A stretch of 64,000 nucleotides of DNA, from contig NZ_CP090208.1 in the NCBI RefSeq assembly GCF_021397715.1, forward strand, positions 124,001-188,000, read 5' to 3'. Positions 51,724 to 62,300 of this stretch are shown here, one piece after another. The position numbers and the translations under genes were made by a program. This DNA comes from Pantoea agglomerans. GTDB taxonomy: Bacteria > Pseudomonadota > Gammaproteobacteria > Enterobacterales > Enterobacteriaceae. The notes beneath the pieces are model-generated. The model did no database searches, had not been told where the DNA came from, and worked only from the letters and a program-made list of their open reading frames with translations. How positions within the stretch are numbered: position 1 is the first letter of the stretch; each line of letters opens with the position of its first letter.

Positions 51724-52464
51724 ATGAACCTGGCAGGGAAAAAAGTACTGATTACCGCCGCAGGACAGGGCATCGGTTTTACCACCGCCGCCCTGTTTGC
51801 CCGCGAAGGTGCAGAGGTGATTGCCACAGATATCAATATCAGCGCGTTACAGCAGATACCGGGTATCACAGCGCAACACCTCGACTTCACCGATCCCCAG
51901 GCGATCGCTGCGCTGGCAGAAACCACCGGTCCGCTCGATGTGCTGTTTAACTGCGCCGGTGTGGTTCACAGCGGCGACATACTCAGCTGCCGCGAAAGCG
52001 AATGGCAGTTCGCGCTGGATCTCAATGTCACCGCGATGTTCCGCATGATCCGCGCTTTCCTGCCAGCGATGCTGGAGCGCAACCACGGCTCGGTGATCAA
52101 CATGTCGTCAGTCGCCTCAAGCATCAAAGGGGTGCCAAACCGCTTTGCCTACAGCGCGTCCAAAGCGGCAGTGATTGGCCTGACCCGTTCGGTGGCGGCA
52201 GATTACGTCACCCGCGGCATTCGCTGTAATGCGATCTGCCCCGGCACGGTGGAGTCACCTTCCCTGCGCCAGCGCATTGCCGCTCAGGCCCTGGCTGAAG
52301 GACGCAGCGAAGCGGAAGTTTATGCGGCGTTTGTTTCCCGCCAGCCGATTGGCCGTATTGGTAAAACCGAGGAGATCGCCCAGCTGGCGCTCTATCTCGC
52401 CTCTGATGCCAGTTCCTACACCACCGGTACGGTGCAGATTATTGACGGCGGCTGGAGTAACTGA
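51724..52464 (+). CDS. SDR dehydrogenase, 2-keto-3-deoxy-L-fuconate dehydrogenase-like
   Basis: 246 residues from the ATG at 51724 (GGGAG upstream; a GTG at 51712 is unlikely). SDR motifs: TAAGQGIG nucleotide loop at about residues 11-18, NCAG, Ser in INMSSVAS and the catalytic Y-S-A-S-K. The GSV/SK and C-terminal segments resemble the dehydrogenase that oxidises 2-keto-3-deoxy-L-fuconate to 2,4-diketo-3-deoxy-L-fuconate in the Xanthomonas-type pathway. First gene of the fucose operon. The SDR nearest the 3' end of the operon is the likely L-fucose dehydrogenase, so this assignment is by order and resemblance. Confidence 0.8.
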   Translation: MNLAGKKVLITAAGQGIGFTTAALFAREGAEVIATDINISALQQIPGITAQHLDFTDPQAIAALAETTGPLDVLFNCAGVVHSGDILSCRESEWQFALDLNVTAMFRMIRAFLPAMLERNHGSVINMSSVASSIKGVPNRFAYSASKAAVIGLTRSVAADYVTRGIRCNAICPGTVESPSLRQRIAAQALAEGRSEAEVYAAFVSRQPIGRIGKTEEIAQLALYLASDASSYTTGTVQIIDGGWSN

Positions 52465-52514
52465 TCCCGCAGCCACTCTGCTTCCCTGACTTTTTCACAG
52501 AAGGATAGTGATCG

Positions 52515-53357
52515 ATGAAACTACTACGATACGGCAATGCAGGTTCTGAACGCCCCGGCCTGCTGGACAGCAACGGAAAACTGCGCGATCTCAGCGCTCA
52601 CGTCACCGACATCGACGGCGATGCCCTGCAACCGGCCACGCTCAACGCACTGCGCCAGCTCGATCCGCACAGCCTGCCGCTGGTGAGCGGTGAACCCCGT
52701 CTGGGCGCGTGCGTGGCCAGAAGCGGGAAATTTATCTGTATCGGCCTGAACTACGCCGATCACGCGGCGGAAACCGGGGCTGAAATCCCAAAAGAACCGG
52801 TGGTCTTCAGCAAGTGGACCAGCGCCATTGTCGGCCCGAACGATGATGTCGAAATCCCGCGTGATTCAGTGAAAACCGACTGGGAAGTTGAGCTGGGCGT
52901 GGTGATTGGCACCGGCGGCCGCTATATCAGCGAAGCCGACGCCATGGCACACGTCGCCGGTTACTGCGTGATCAACGACGTCTCTGAACGGGAGTTCCAG
53001 ATTGAACGCGGCGGTACCTGGGACAAAGGCAAAGGCTGCGACACCTTTGGTCCGATTGGCCCGTGGCTGGTGACCGCCGATGAAATCCCCGATCCGCATC
53101 AGCTGAACCTGTGGCTGGAAGTGGATGGCACGCGCTATCAGAACGGCAATACCCGCACCATGATTTTCCGCATTCCTGAAATTATCAGTTATCTCAGCCG
53201 CTTTATGAGCCTGCAACCCGGCGACATCATCTCGACCGGCACACCGCCGGGCGTCGGTCTGGGACAAAAACCGCCGCTCTATCTGAAAGCCGGTCAGGTT
53301 ATGCACCTCGGGATTGAAGGTCTGGGTGAGCAGCGTCAGAAGACGGTACAGGCATAG
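52515..53357 (+). CDS. FAA-hydrolase-family protein, 2,4-diketo-3-deoxy-L-fuconate hydrolase-like
   Basis: 280 residues. FAH-fold motifs: GLNYADHAAETGAEIP, EVELGVVIGTGG with the E-x-E metal ligands, and Asp in VINDVSEREF. In this pathway the enzyme cleaves 2,4-diketo-3-deoxy-L-fuconate to pyruvate and L-lactate. It is the last step. AAGGATAGTGATC precedes the ATG. It lies 50 bases after the SDR and 23 before the dehydratase. Confidence 0.85.
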   Translation: MKLLRYGNAGSERPGLLDSNGKLRDLSAHVTDIDGDALQPATLNALRQLDPHSLPLVSGEPRLGACVARSGKFICIGLNYADHAAETGAEIPKEPVVFSKWTSAIVGPNDDVEIPRDSVKTDWEVELGVVIGTGGRYISEADAMAHVAGYCVINDVSEREFQIERGGTWDKGKGCDTFGPIGPWLVTADEIPDPHQLNLWLEVDGTRYQNGNTRTMIFRIPEIISYLSRFMSLQPGDIISTGTPPGVGLGQKPPLYLKAGQVMHLGIEGLGEQRQKTVQA

Positions 53358-53380
53358 CTCCATTACAGCGGAAGGAATTT

Positions 53381-54661
53381 TTGATGACGACGATTACGGC
53401 TTTACGTGTAGAGGATGTGCGCTTCCCGACGTCGCTGACGATGGATGGCTCGGATGCGATGAATCCCGATCCCGACTACTCCGCGGCATATGTGATTCTG
53501 GACACCGACAATCCGGCCCTGCAAGGGCATGGCCTGACCTTCACCATCGGGCGCGGTAATGAGATCTGTTGTGCCGCGATCGGCGCACTGCAGCATCTGA
53601 TCGTCGGTCGCCAACTGGCGGATATGACGGCCGATATGGGGAAATTCTGGCGGGATTTCACCAGCGACAGCCAGCTGCGCTGGATTGGGCCGGATAAAGG
53701 CGCTATCCATCTGGCGACCGGTGCCGTGGTCAATGCGGTATGGGATTTATGGAGTAAGGCGGTCGGCAAACCAGTGTGGCAGCTGGTGGCGGATATGACG
53801 CCGGAAGAGCTGGTGCGCTGCATCGATTTTCGCTACATCACCGACTGCATTACCCCGCATGAGGCGCTGACGCTGCTGCAACAGCGTGGTGACAACAAAG
53901 CACAGCGTCTTGAAAAACTGCTGGTGGAAGGTTACCCGTGCTACACCACCTCGGCCGGCTGGCTGGGCTATCCCGACGACAAGCTGCGCCGTTTGTGTCA
54001 GCAGGCGGTCGATGCCGGCTTCGATTATCTCAAGCTGAAAGTCGGACGTGACCTGGAAGATGACATTCGCCGGGTGCGTATTGCCCGTGAAGTGATCGGT
54101 CCGGACCGCAAGCTGATGATCGACGCTAACCAGGTATGGGAAACCCGCGACGCCATTCCGTGGGTGAACGCCCTGGCGTTTGCCAACCCCTGGTTTATCG
54201 AAGAGCCGACCAGCCCGGATGATATCGAAGGCCATCGCACCATTCGTCAGGGTGTTGCGCCGGTCAAAGTCGCCACCGGCGAGATGTGCCAGAACCGCAT
54301 CATGTTTAAGCAGTTCATCATTCGTGAAGCGATTGATGTGGTGCAGATAGATGCCTGCCGCATGGGCGGCATTAACGAAGTGCTGGCGGTGATGCTGATG
54401 GCGGCCAAATACAACCTGCCGGTCTGCCCGCACGCGGGCGGCGTCGGGTTGTGCGAGTACGTGCAGCATCTTTCGATGATCGATTATCTCTGTATCGCCG
54501 GGACGCATGAAGGCCGGGTTATCGAATACGTTGACCACCTTCACGAGCATTTTGTCGACCCCTGTGAGATCCGCGGCGCAGCCTACATGCCGCCCAAATC
54601 GCCCGGCTTCTCTATCGAAATGCATCAGGCGTCCATCGAAAAATATCGCTACCACGCCTGA
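53381..54661 (+). CDS. fucD: L-fuconate dehydratase (enolase superfamily)
   Basis: 426 residues, the usual length. Motifs in order: N-terminal cap with DVRFPTSLTMDGSDAMNPDPDYSAAYV, K-x-K in YLKLKVGRD, metal ligands D in LMIDANQVW, E in FIEEPTSPDD and E in VATGEMCQNR, and the C-terminal HAGGVGLCEYVQHLS with the acid-base His. It removes water from L-fuconate to form 2-keto-3-deoxy-L-fuconate. GAAGGAATTTTTG precedes the start. It lies centrally in the operon. Confidence 0.92.
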   Translation: MMTTITALRVEDVRFPTSLTMDGSDAMNPDPDYSAAYVILDTDNPALQGHGLTFTIGRGNEICCAAIGALQHLIVGRQLADMTADMGKFWRDFTSDSQLRWIGPDKGAIHLATGAVVNAVWDLWSKAVGKPVWQLVADMTPEELVRCIDFRYITDCITPHEALTLLQQRGDNKAQRLEKLLVEGYPCYTTSAGWLGYPDDKLRRLCQQAVDAGFDYLKLKVGRDLEDDIRRVRIAREVIGPDRKLMIDANQVWETRDAIPWVNALAFANPWFIEEPTSPDDIEGHRTIRQGVAPVKVATGEMCQNRIMFKQFIIREAIDVVQIDACRMGGINEVLAVMLMAAKYNLPVCPHAGGVGLCEYVQHLSMIDYLCIAGTHEGRVIEYVDHLHEHFVDPCEIRGAAYMPPKSPGFSIEMHQASIEKYRYHA

Positions 54662-54680
54662 GCCGCAAAGGAGAATGCCG

Positions 54681-56636
<1,956 letters not shown>

Positions 56637-56751
56637 TGCCTCTCGTTGTTCCAGAGAGCAGCCGTTTTTCACGTTATCTGACATAAAAAAAACCCAGCCA
56701 TCCGAGCTGACCCTACTCCTGCAGGCACCACCAGATACTGAGGAATACACC

Positions 56752-57990
56752 ATGTTCGCCAATAAAACTGCGGCTCCCGCCTATGCGGAGCGCAAAACCA
56801 CATCCGGGTTCCGTCTGGCGTTTATTCTGGTCACCACGCTGTTTTTCCTGTGGGGATTATCCTACGGGCTGCTGGATGTGCTGAATAAGCATTTCCAGGA
56901 GGTATTACACGTTAATAAGGCGCAGTCCGGGCTATTACAGGCCGCCTATTTTGGTGCCTATTTCATCATTGCCCTGCCGGCCGGTTTTTTTATGGATCGC
57001 TTTGGCTATAAGGCGGGCATCCTGGTCGGTTTATGTTTGTATGCGGTGGGCGCACTGCTGTTTGTCCCGGCCGCCTCGGCAGGCAGTTTTAGCCTGTTTT
57101 TGTTCGCGCTGTTTGTGATTGCCCTTGGGCTGGGGTGTCTCGAAACCGCCGCTAACCCCTTTGCCACGGTACTGGGCGATCCGGCTGGCGCAGAACGCCG
57201 CCTGAATCTCTCGCAATCGTTTAACGGCTTAGGGCAGTTTATTGGTCCGGTGATTGGCGGCTCGCTGTTCTTTTCCGCCACGCAAAGCACCACCGCTGAC
57301 GGGCTCTCTTCGGTGAAAACCACCTACGTCGCGATCGCCTTTTTAGTGCTGCTGATAGCCTTCCTGTTCGGACGGACGAAGCTGCCGGATATTCGCGAGC
57401 AGAGCAGCGATGCAGACCAGGGCATCGCCAAAGGATTGTGGCAGCATGGCCATTTTACCGGCGGCGTGATTGCCCAGTTCTTTTATGTCGCCGCCCAGGT
57501 TGGCGTTGGCGCTTTCTTTATCAATTACACCACCGAACACTGGCATACGCTGTCGAACCAGAACGCCTCCTATCTGCTGTCGGTGGGCATGATCAGCTTT
57601 ATGGTCGGCCGCTTCTTCAGTACCTGGCTGATGGGTTTTATCCGCCCGGCTACGCTGCTGGTGGCCTATGCCATCATCAATATTGTGTTATGCGGCGTGG
57701 TGGTTGCCGGTATCGACAATGTCTCGGTGATTGCCCTGGTAGCGATATTCTTCTTTATGTCGATCATGTTCCCGACCCTTTTTGCCATGGGCGTGAAGAA
57801 CATGGGCAAGCAAACTAAACGGGCCAGTTCAGTGATGATCATGGCGATTGTCGGGGGCGCGGTGATGCCCTATATGATGGGTGCCATCGCCGATCGTTAC
57901 ACCACGGCCGTCTCCTACTCGCTGCCGATGATCTGTTTCGCGGTGGTACTGGTTTATGCGCTAAAGCAAAGAGCAAACGCCGATCGCTGA
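56752..57990 (+). CDS. fucP: L-fucose:proton symporter FucP
   Basis: 412 residues, 12 helices. FucP features include FFLWGLSYGLLDVLNKHFQEVL in the first helix region, AAYFGAYFIIALPAGFFMDRFGYKAGI, and LGLGCLETAANPFATVLG. It imports L-fucose across the inner membrane. An intergenic gap of 115 bases separates it from the mutarotase, and a 13-bp hairpin follows its stop. Its presence with a non-phosphorylating pathway, and without any fucose isomerase/kinase in the window, is notable. Confidence 0.92.
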   Translation: MFANKTAAPAYAERKTTSGFRLAFILVTTLFFLWGLSYGLLDVLNKHFQEVLHVNKAQSGLLQAAYFGAYFIIALPAGFFMDRFGYKAGILVGLCLYAVGALLFVPAASAGSFSLFLFALFVIALGLGCLETAANPFATVLGDPAGAERRLNLSQSFNGLGQFIGPVIGGSLFFSATQSTTADGLSSVKTTYVAIAFLVLLIAFLFGRTKLPDIREQSSDADQGIAKGLWQHGHFTGGVIAQFFYVAAQVGVGAFFINYTTEHWHTLSNQNASYLLSVGMISFMVGRFFSTWLMGFIRPATLLVAYAIINIVLCGVVVAGIDNVSVIALVAIFFFMSIMFPTLFAMGVKNMGKQTKRASSVMIMAIVGGAVMPYMMGAIADRYTTAVSYSLPMICFAVVLVYALKQRANADR

Positions 57991-58457
57991 GTCATTCCCC
58001 GCTGGATAAAACCACGGAGTGAACAGACGGGTTGTCTGTTCACTCCGGCTCATTACTGAACCGGGAGCGCTGCCACGGCCTGCTGATTCTCGCCTCTGCG
58101 GAATGAATCGCCTGACCGGATACGCCCTGCCACGCCCGATCGGCTGCCGCGAATGGATGATTGATTTGCAGCGCCAGAAGAGGCTGAACCTGATGCGTGA
58201 CATATTTTATTCGTCGCCAGCGGTTTATTGCATCAGTCTGGGGCATAGGTCACATTAATTTTAACTGCCCGCTTTTTTATTCACCTCTTTTAATCATTAC
58301 GCATACGCTGAAGCTCTCATTTATTTTTGCCAGAACAGCTATATTGATCGTTACGCATCACTATCTATCAGCCCGCTTAATTGATGTCACAACAACGGAG
58401 AGAGGAAATAAATTTTCCTGCTGAGGATTAAGCACATGAATAGATAAGAGGTTTATC
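57991..58457. other. Intergenic region after fucP
   Basis: About 465 bases holding the 13-bp hairpin at 58016-58046 and an AT-rich stretch (58230-58450) that should contain the promoter of the next gene. No other gene or operator identified. Confidence 0.5.
58016..58046 (+). terminator. Strong hairpin after fucP
   Basis: Perfect 13-bp stem GGAGTGAACAGAC / GTCTGTTCACTCC with GGGTT loop, about 25 bases after the stop. No T tract follows, so it may act in mRNA 3' protection or in rho-assisted termination. Confidence 0.65.
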
Positions 58458-58730
58458 ATGAAAAAATCAGTATGTAGTGAACTGCACGGCAGAATAATTC
58501 ATGCAAGAACGATTCTACCCGCCAGTAATATTGCACTGTACGAGGTCGATTTTGAAAATGGCACTACTGCGGTGTTACGCGTCAGCACAACTTTTCCGCT
58601 ACGGGAAGGCGACACGATTGCCAGAATCAATGATGTCTGGCGTGCGGGCCAGCATGTGATTACGCCCTCTCCGTTCGAGTTCGTGGAAAAGCGTGAATCC
58701 GACCGCTATTTCATTGAATATGAGCGTTAA
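58458..58730 (+). CDS. Small hypothetical protein (beta-rich)
   Basis: 90 residues, soluble, no signal peptide or membrane helix. Sequence pattern suggests a small beta-barrel-like fold: IIHARTILPASNIALYEVDF, GTTAVLRVSTTFPLREGD, TIARINDVWRAGQHV. I do not recognise a named family. AAGAGG is six bases before the ATG. It stands alone in a gene-poor stretch. Confidence 0.6.
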   Translation: MKKSVCSELHGRIIHARTILPASNIALYEVDFENGTTAVLRVSTTFPLREGDTIARINDVWRAGQHVITPSPFEFVEKRESDRYFIEYER

Positions 58731-58908
58731 TGCGCGATTTTTATGATTCAGATTTTACCCGTCGCGTCAGTCAGGCCGAAGCCTTCCATTCGTAGCTGAT
58801 TGATATAAATTATAAAACATCAGGTAAGCAATGAAACACCTCAGCCACCTGAACGGCAAGAGTGGGTTGCCGTCCGATTAAGGGAACCGTCACTTTTTTC
58901 TCTGCGTT

Positions 58909-59064
58909 TTAAATAATGAAAAGCGACTTACAGTGCGGACACAGCACAGCCTGGCCTTTGTTCTTTTTCGCGATTAACTGCCTGGAGAATTTCTTACACT
59001 CCGGGCACTGGGTATTCGTTTCGTTGTGGTGCAACACATCGAAAAGAAAGCTTAACCAGGTCAT
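58909..59064 (-). CDS. Small zinc-ribbon protein
   Basis: 51 residues from the ATG at 59064 (AGAGGAT upstream; a longer frame to 59103 has no site). Two CxxC pairs, CPEC and CPHC separated by about 22 residues, form a typical zinc ribbon. It resembles the small YnfU-like enterobacterial zinc-binding proteins; function unknown. It diverges from the glucan synthase gene. Confidence 0.65.
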   Translation of the reverse strand: MTWLSFLFDVLHHNETNTQCPECKKFSRQLIAKKNKGQAVLCPHCKSLFII

Positions 59065-59225
59065 GTCCGTATCCTCTGAAGTGGGGCGATCAGCGTAGCA
59101 CAAGGCGAAATAATTAGCTTTTCCTATAAGCCATCGCTGGTTAAATAAAGATAGAACCCGAAGAAACCTCTCTTTTATTTTTTTATTTATATTTGGTGAT
59201 TATCGTCAACAGCCCCTCTGTTTTA

Positions 59226-59241
59226 TTAACATCGGTGTTAA
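59226..59241. promoter_or_regulatory. Inverted repeat upstream of the glucan synthase gene
   Basis: TTAACA / TGTTAA separated by TCGG, about 115 bases before the ATG at 59358. Possible operator; no factor can be named. Confidence 0.35.
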
Positions 59242-59357
59242 CGACCGAAACAAGACTATAGTTAACCTATCGGAACCTGCTTTCACCTCTGGCTCCCTCT
59301 TCCTTTTTTATCATCCTTTCTTTTTTCCAGACCCAGCAGCTGCGCGAGCGCAAGGAA

Positions 59358-62300
59358 ATGAATGTGAAAATAAATCTGTCGACGTGGTTCAGTCGGGAAA
59401 GTGAATTACCTTCCGATCATTTCCCGCTGTTCCCGCCAGAAGGCCTTTATCAGGCCCAGCGGCCCGAACTCTTTTCTGCTGAACAAATGGAGAGCTACGG
59501 CGAGAAATTAGCAAAAACACACAAGCTGTCGGGCGGTAAATGGTCCTACCGGCTGCTGCAACAGCTGGCTGATAACGAGCTGTCCCTGACGCAGAGCGCG
59601 GCGATTCTGAGCGAGGGCGACAAACGCAGCCAGACGCCGGCTGCCGTCTGGCTGCTGGATAATTTTTACATCATTGAAGAGCAAATCCGCCTGGTGCGGC
59701 ACCTGTTACCGGCAAAGTTCGGTAAAGGATTGCCGATGCTGGAACAATCGGCGCATTACCTGCGCATCCAGGCGATCGCCGAGGAGATGATCAGGCACAG
59801 CGATGGCCGGCTTGAAACCAGCGTGCTGCTGCCGTTTATCGCCGCCTATCAGCGCGTCACTCCGCTGCTGCTCGGCGAACTGTGGGCGATGCCCGCCATG
59901 TTGCGCTTTGCGCTGATCAACAATCTGGCCCGGATTGCGGCGGAGGTCGCCAGGGTGCATCAGGAGCGCAACAAAGCTGAAGAATGGATCACCGATATAC
60001 TGGCCACCGCAGCCAAAGATGCGGCAAAAGTGATCCTCGTTATCGCCGATATGGCCCGTCAGAACCCGCAGATTTCCGGCGCTTTCGTGGCTGAGCTTGA
60101 ACGCCGGTTGAGTGGTCAGAACAACACGCTCGCCTTAACCTGGGTTGAGCAGCAGCTTGAAAGCACCGGCCGGAAAACGTCAGAGGTGATTGAACAGTTC
60201 AACCGCCAGCTGGCATTGAGTCAGCTGTCGGTGAGCAACACTATTACTGGACTGCGCCAGCTGGGCGAGATTGACTGGCAGGCCTTTGTTGAGTCAGTCA
60301 GCCTGGTTGAACGCATTCTTCAGCAGGACCCGGCAGGGACTTATCCTCTGATGCACTTCGACAGTCGTGATGACTACCGTCACGTTATTGAGCGTCTGGC
60401 CCGGCACAGTCGGTTTGATGAGCGGGAGGTGGCCCGGACGGTGCTGGATCTGGCTAACCAGCCCGGACGTCCCCTGCGTCAGCAGCATGTCGGCTATTTC
60501 CTGCTGGATAAAGGCTATCTGCAGCTTGAACAGCAGCTTCAGGTCAACGTCACCTGGCTGAATAAGAGCCGCCAGCATCTCAGCCAGACGCCTTTACTCT
60601 CCTGGCTGGGCAGCCTGCTGCTGCTAACCATCGCCTTTAGCGCTGAGATGCTGGTCAGCACGCAGCAGGCTGGCATCGGGCCGTTACTCTGGCTGCTGGT
60701 GCTGCCAACCCTTATCGTCAGCAGCCAGCTGGCGTTACAGCTGCTAAGCGAACTCACCACCCGCACCCGCCATCCGCTTCCGCTGCCGCGTCTTGATTAT
60801 GCTCAGGCGATACCGCCGCACCATCAGACGCTGGTGGTGATCCCCTGTTTACTCAGCAGCAACGCCGCCACCGACGCGCTGCTTCGCTCCCTGGAGATCT
60901 GTTATCTCGGCAACGCCTTACCGAATATCGGTTTTGCCTTACTGACCGACTTCACCGACAGCGCGGAACAGAATCATATTCATGATGAGGCGCTTATCCG
61001 CTATGCGGTGCTGAAAACCGAGGCGCTGAATCGCCGCTACAGCGGCCGTGCCGCAGATAGCGCGCTGTTTTCACTGCTGCACCGCGATCGTACTCATAAT
61101 ATTTCGCAGGGCGTCTGGATGGGCTATGAACGCAAACGCGGCAAAATCCATGCGCTCAACCGCTGGCTGCAGGGAGAAGATAATAGCTTCAGCGTGACGG
61201 CGGGAGCGTCCCAGGCACAGCTGCACGGCGTCCGATACGTCATTACGCTCGACAGCGACACCATTCTGCCGCGCGAGACCGCCCATAAACTGATTGGCGT
61301 GATGGCGCATCCGCTTAATGCGCCCGTGTTCGACACTCAGTCCAGTCGGGTGGTTGAGGGTTATGCCATTCTTCAGCCCCGGCTGGCCGAGGAGATCCCG
61401 GTTCAGGGTCAGGGCCGCTATGCCAGGTTGTGCAGCAGCGTGCCGGGTAATGATGCTTACTCCTCGCTCTCCTCAGATATTTATCAGGATCTGTTTGGCG
61501 AAGGATCGTTTGTCGGTAAGGGCATTTACGATGTGGCAGCCTTCTCGCGCGCCACCCGTAATACCTGCCCGGAAAACCTGGTGCTGAGTCACGATCTGCT
61601 GGAAGGCTGTTACGCACGCTCCGGGGTGGTAAGTAACGTGGTGCTCTATGAGCAGTACCCGACGAACTATCTGAGTGATGTCGCCCGGCGGTTTCGCTGG
61701 GTCAGAGGTGACTGGCAGCTGCTGAACTGGCTTCGGCCGCAGGTCCGGCTGGAAGATGGTCACCGGCAGAAAAATCCGCTCAGCCCGCTTTCCCGCTGGA
61801 AGTTAATCGATAACCTGCGCCGCAGCCTGGTCGCGCCTGCCCTGCTGGCGCTGGTGTTTATGCTCTGCACCCTGGTGCCGAATCCGGCCTTCTGGGCCGC
61901 TGGCATTATGCTGTTTCTGCTGCTGCCTGGCGTGCCAGCGCTGATTATTGATGGCGTGACAAAAAGTAAAAAACGCGGCTGGCGGCAGCATCTGCAGATC
62001 CTGTTTACCGATGCGTTTAACCGTATCTCCCGTGCCGGCCTGGCGCTGGCCGTTCTGCCGCATGAAAGTTACTGGTCGCTGAAAGCGATCATTGTCACCC
62101 TGTGGCGGCTGAATATCAGCCATCGCTACCTCAACGAGTGGAAGAGCGCCTCTGCATCCCCTTCGGCCGCCCATGATATGCGTCATTTTTACCGCTGCAT
62201 GTGGATTAACCCACTGGCAGGCGTGGCGCTGGTGGTACTGACCGGGCTGTCGATGCCAGCGTTGATCCATATAGCCCTGGCGCTGGCGTTACTCTGGGCG

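Noticed and set aside
53747..54655. 302-codon minus-strand frame over fucD
   Set aside because: Antisense shadow of the fuconate dehydratase gene.
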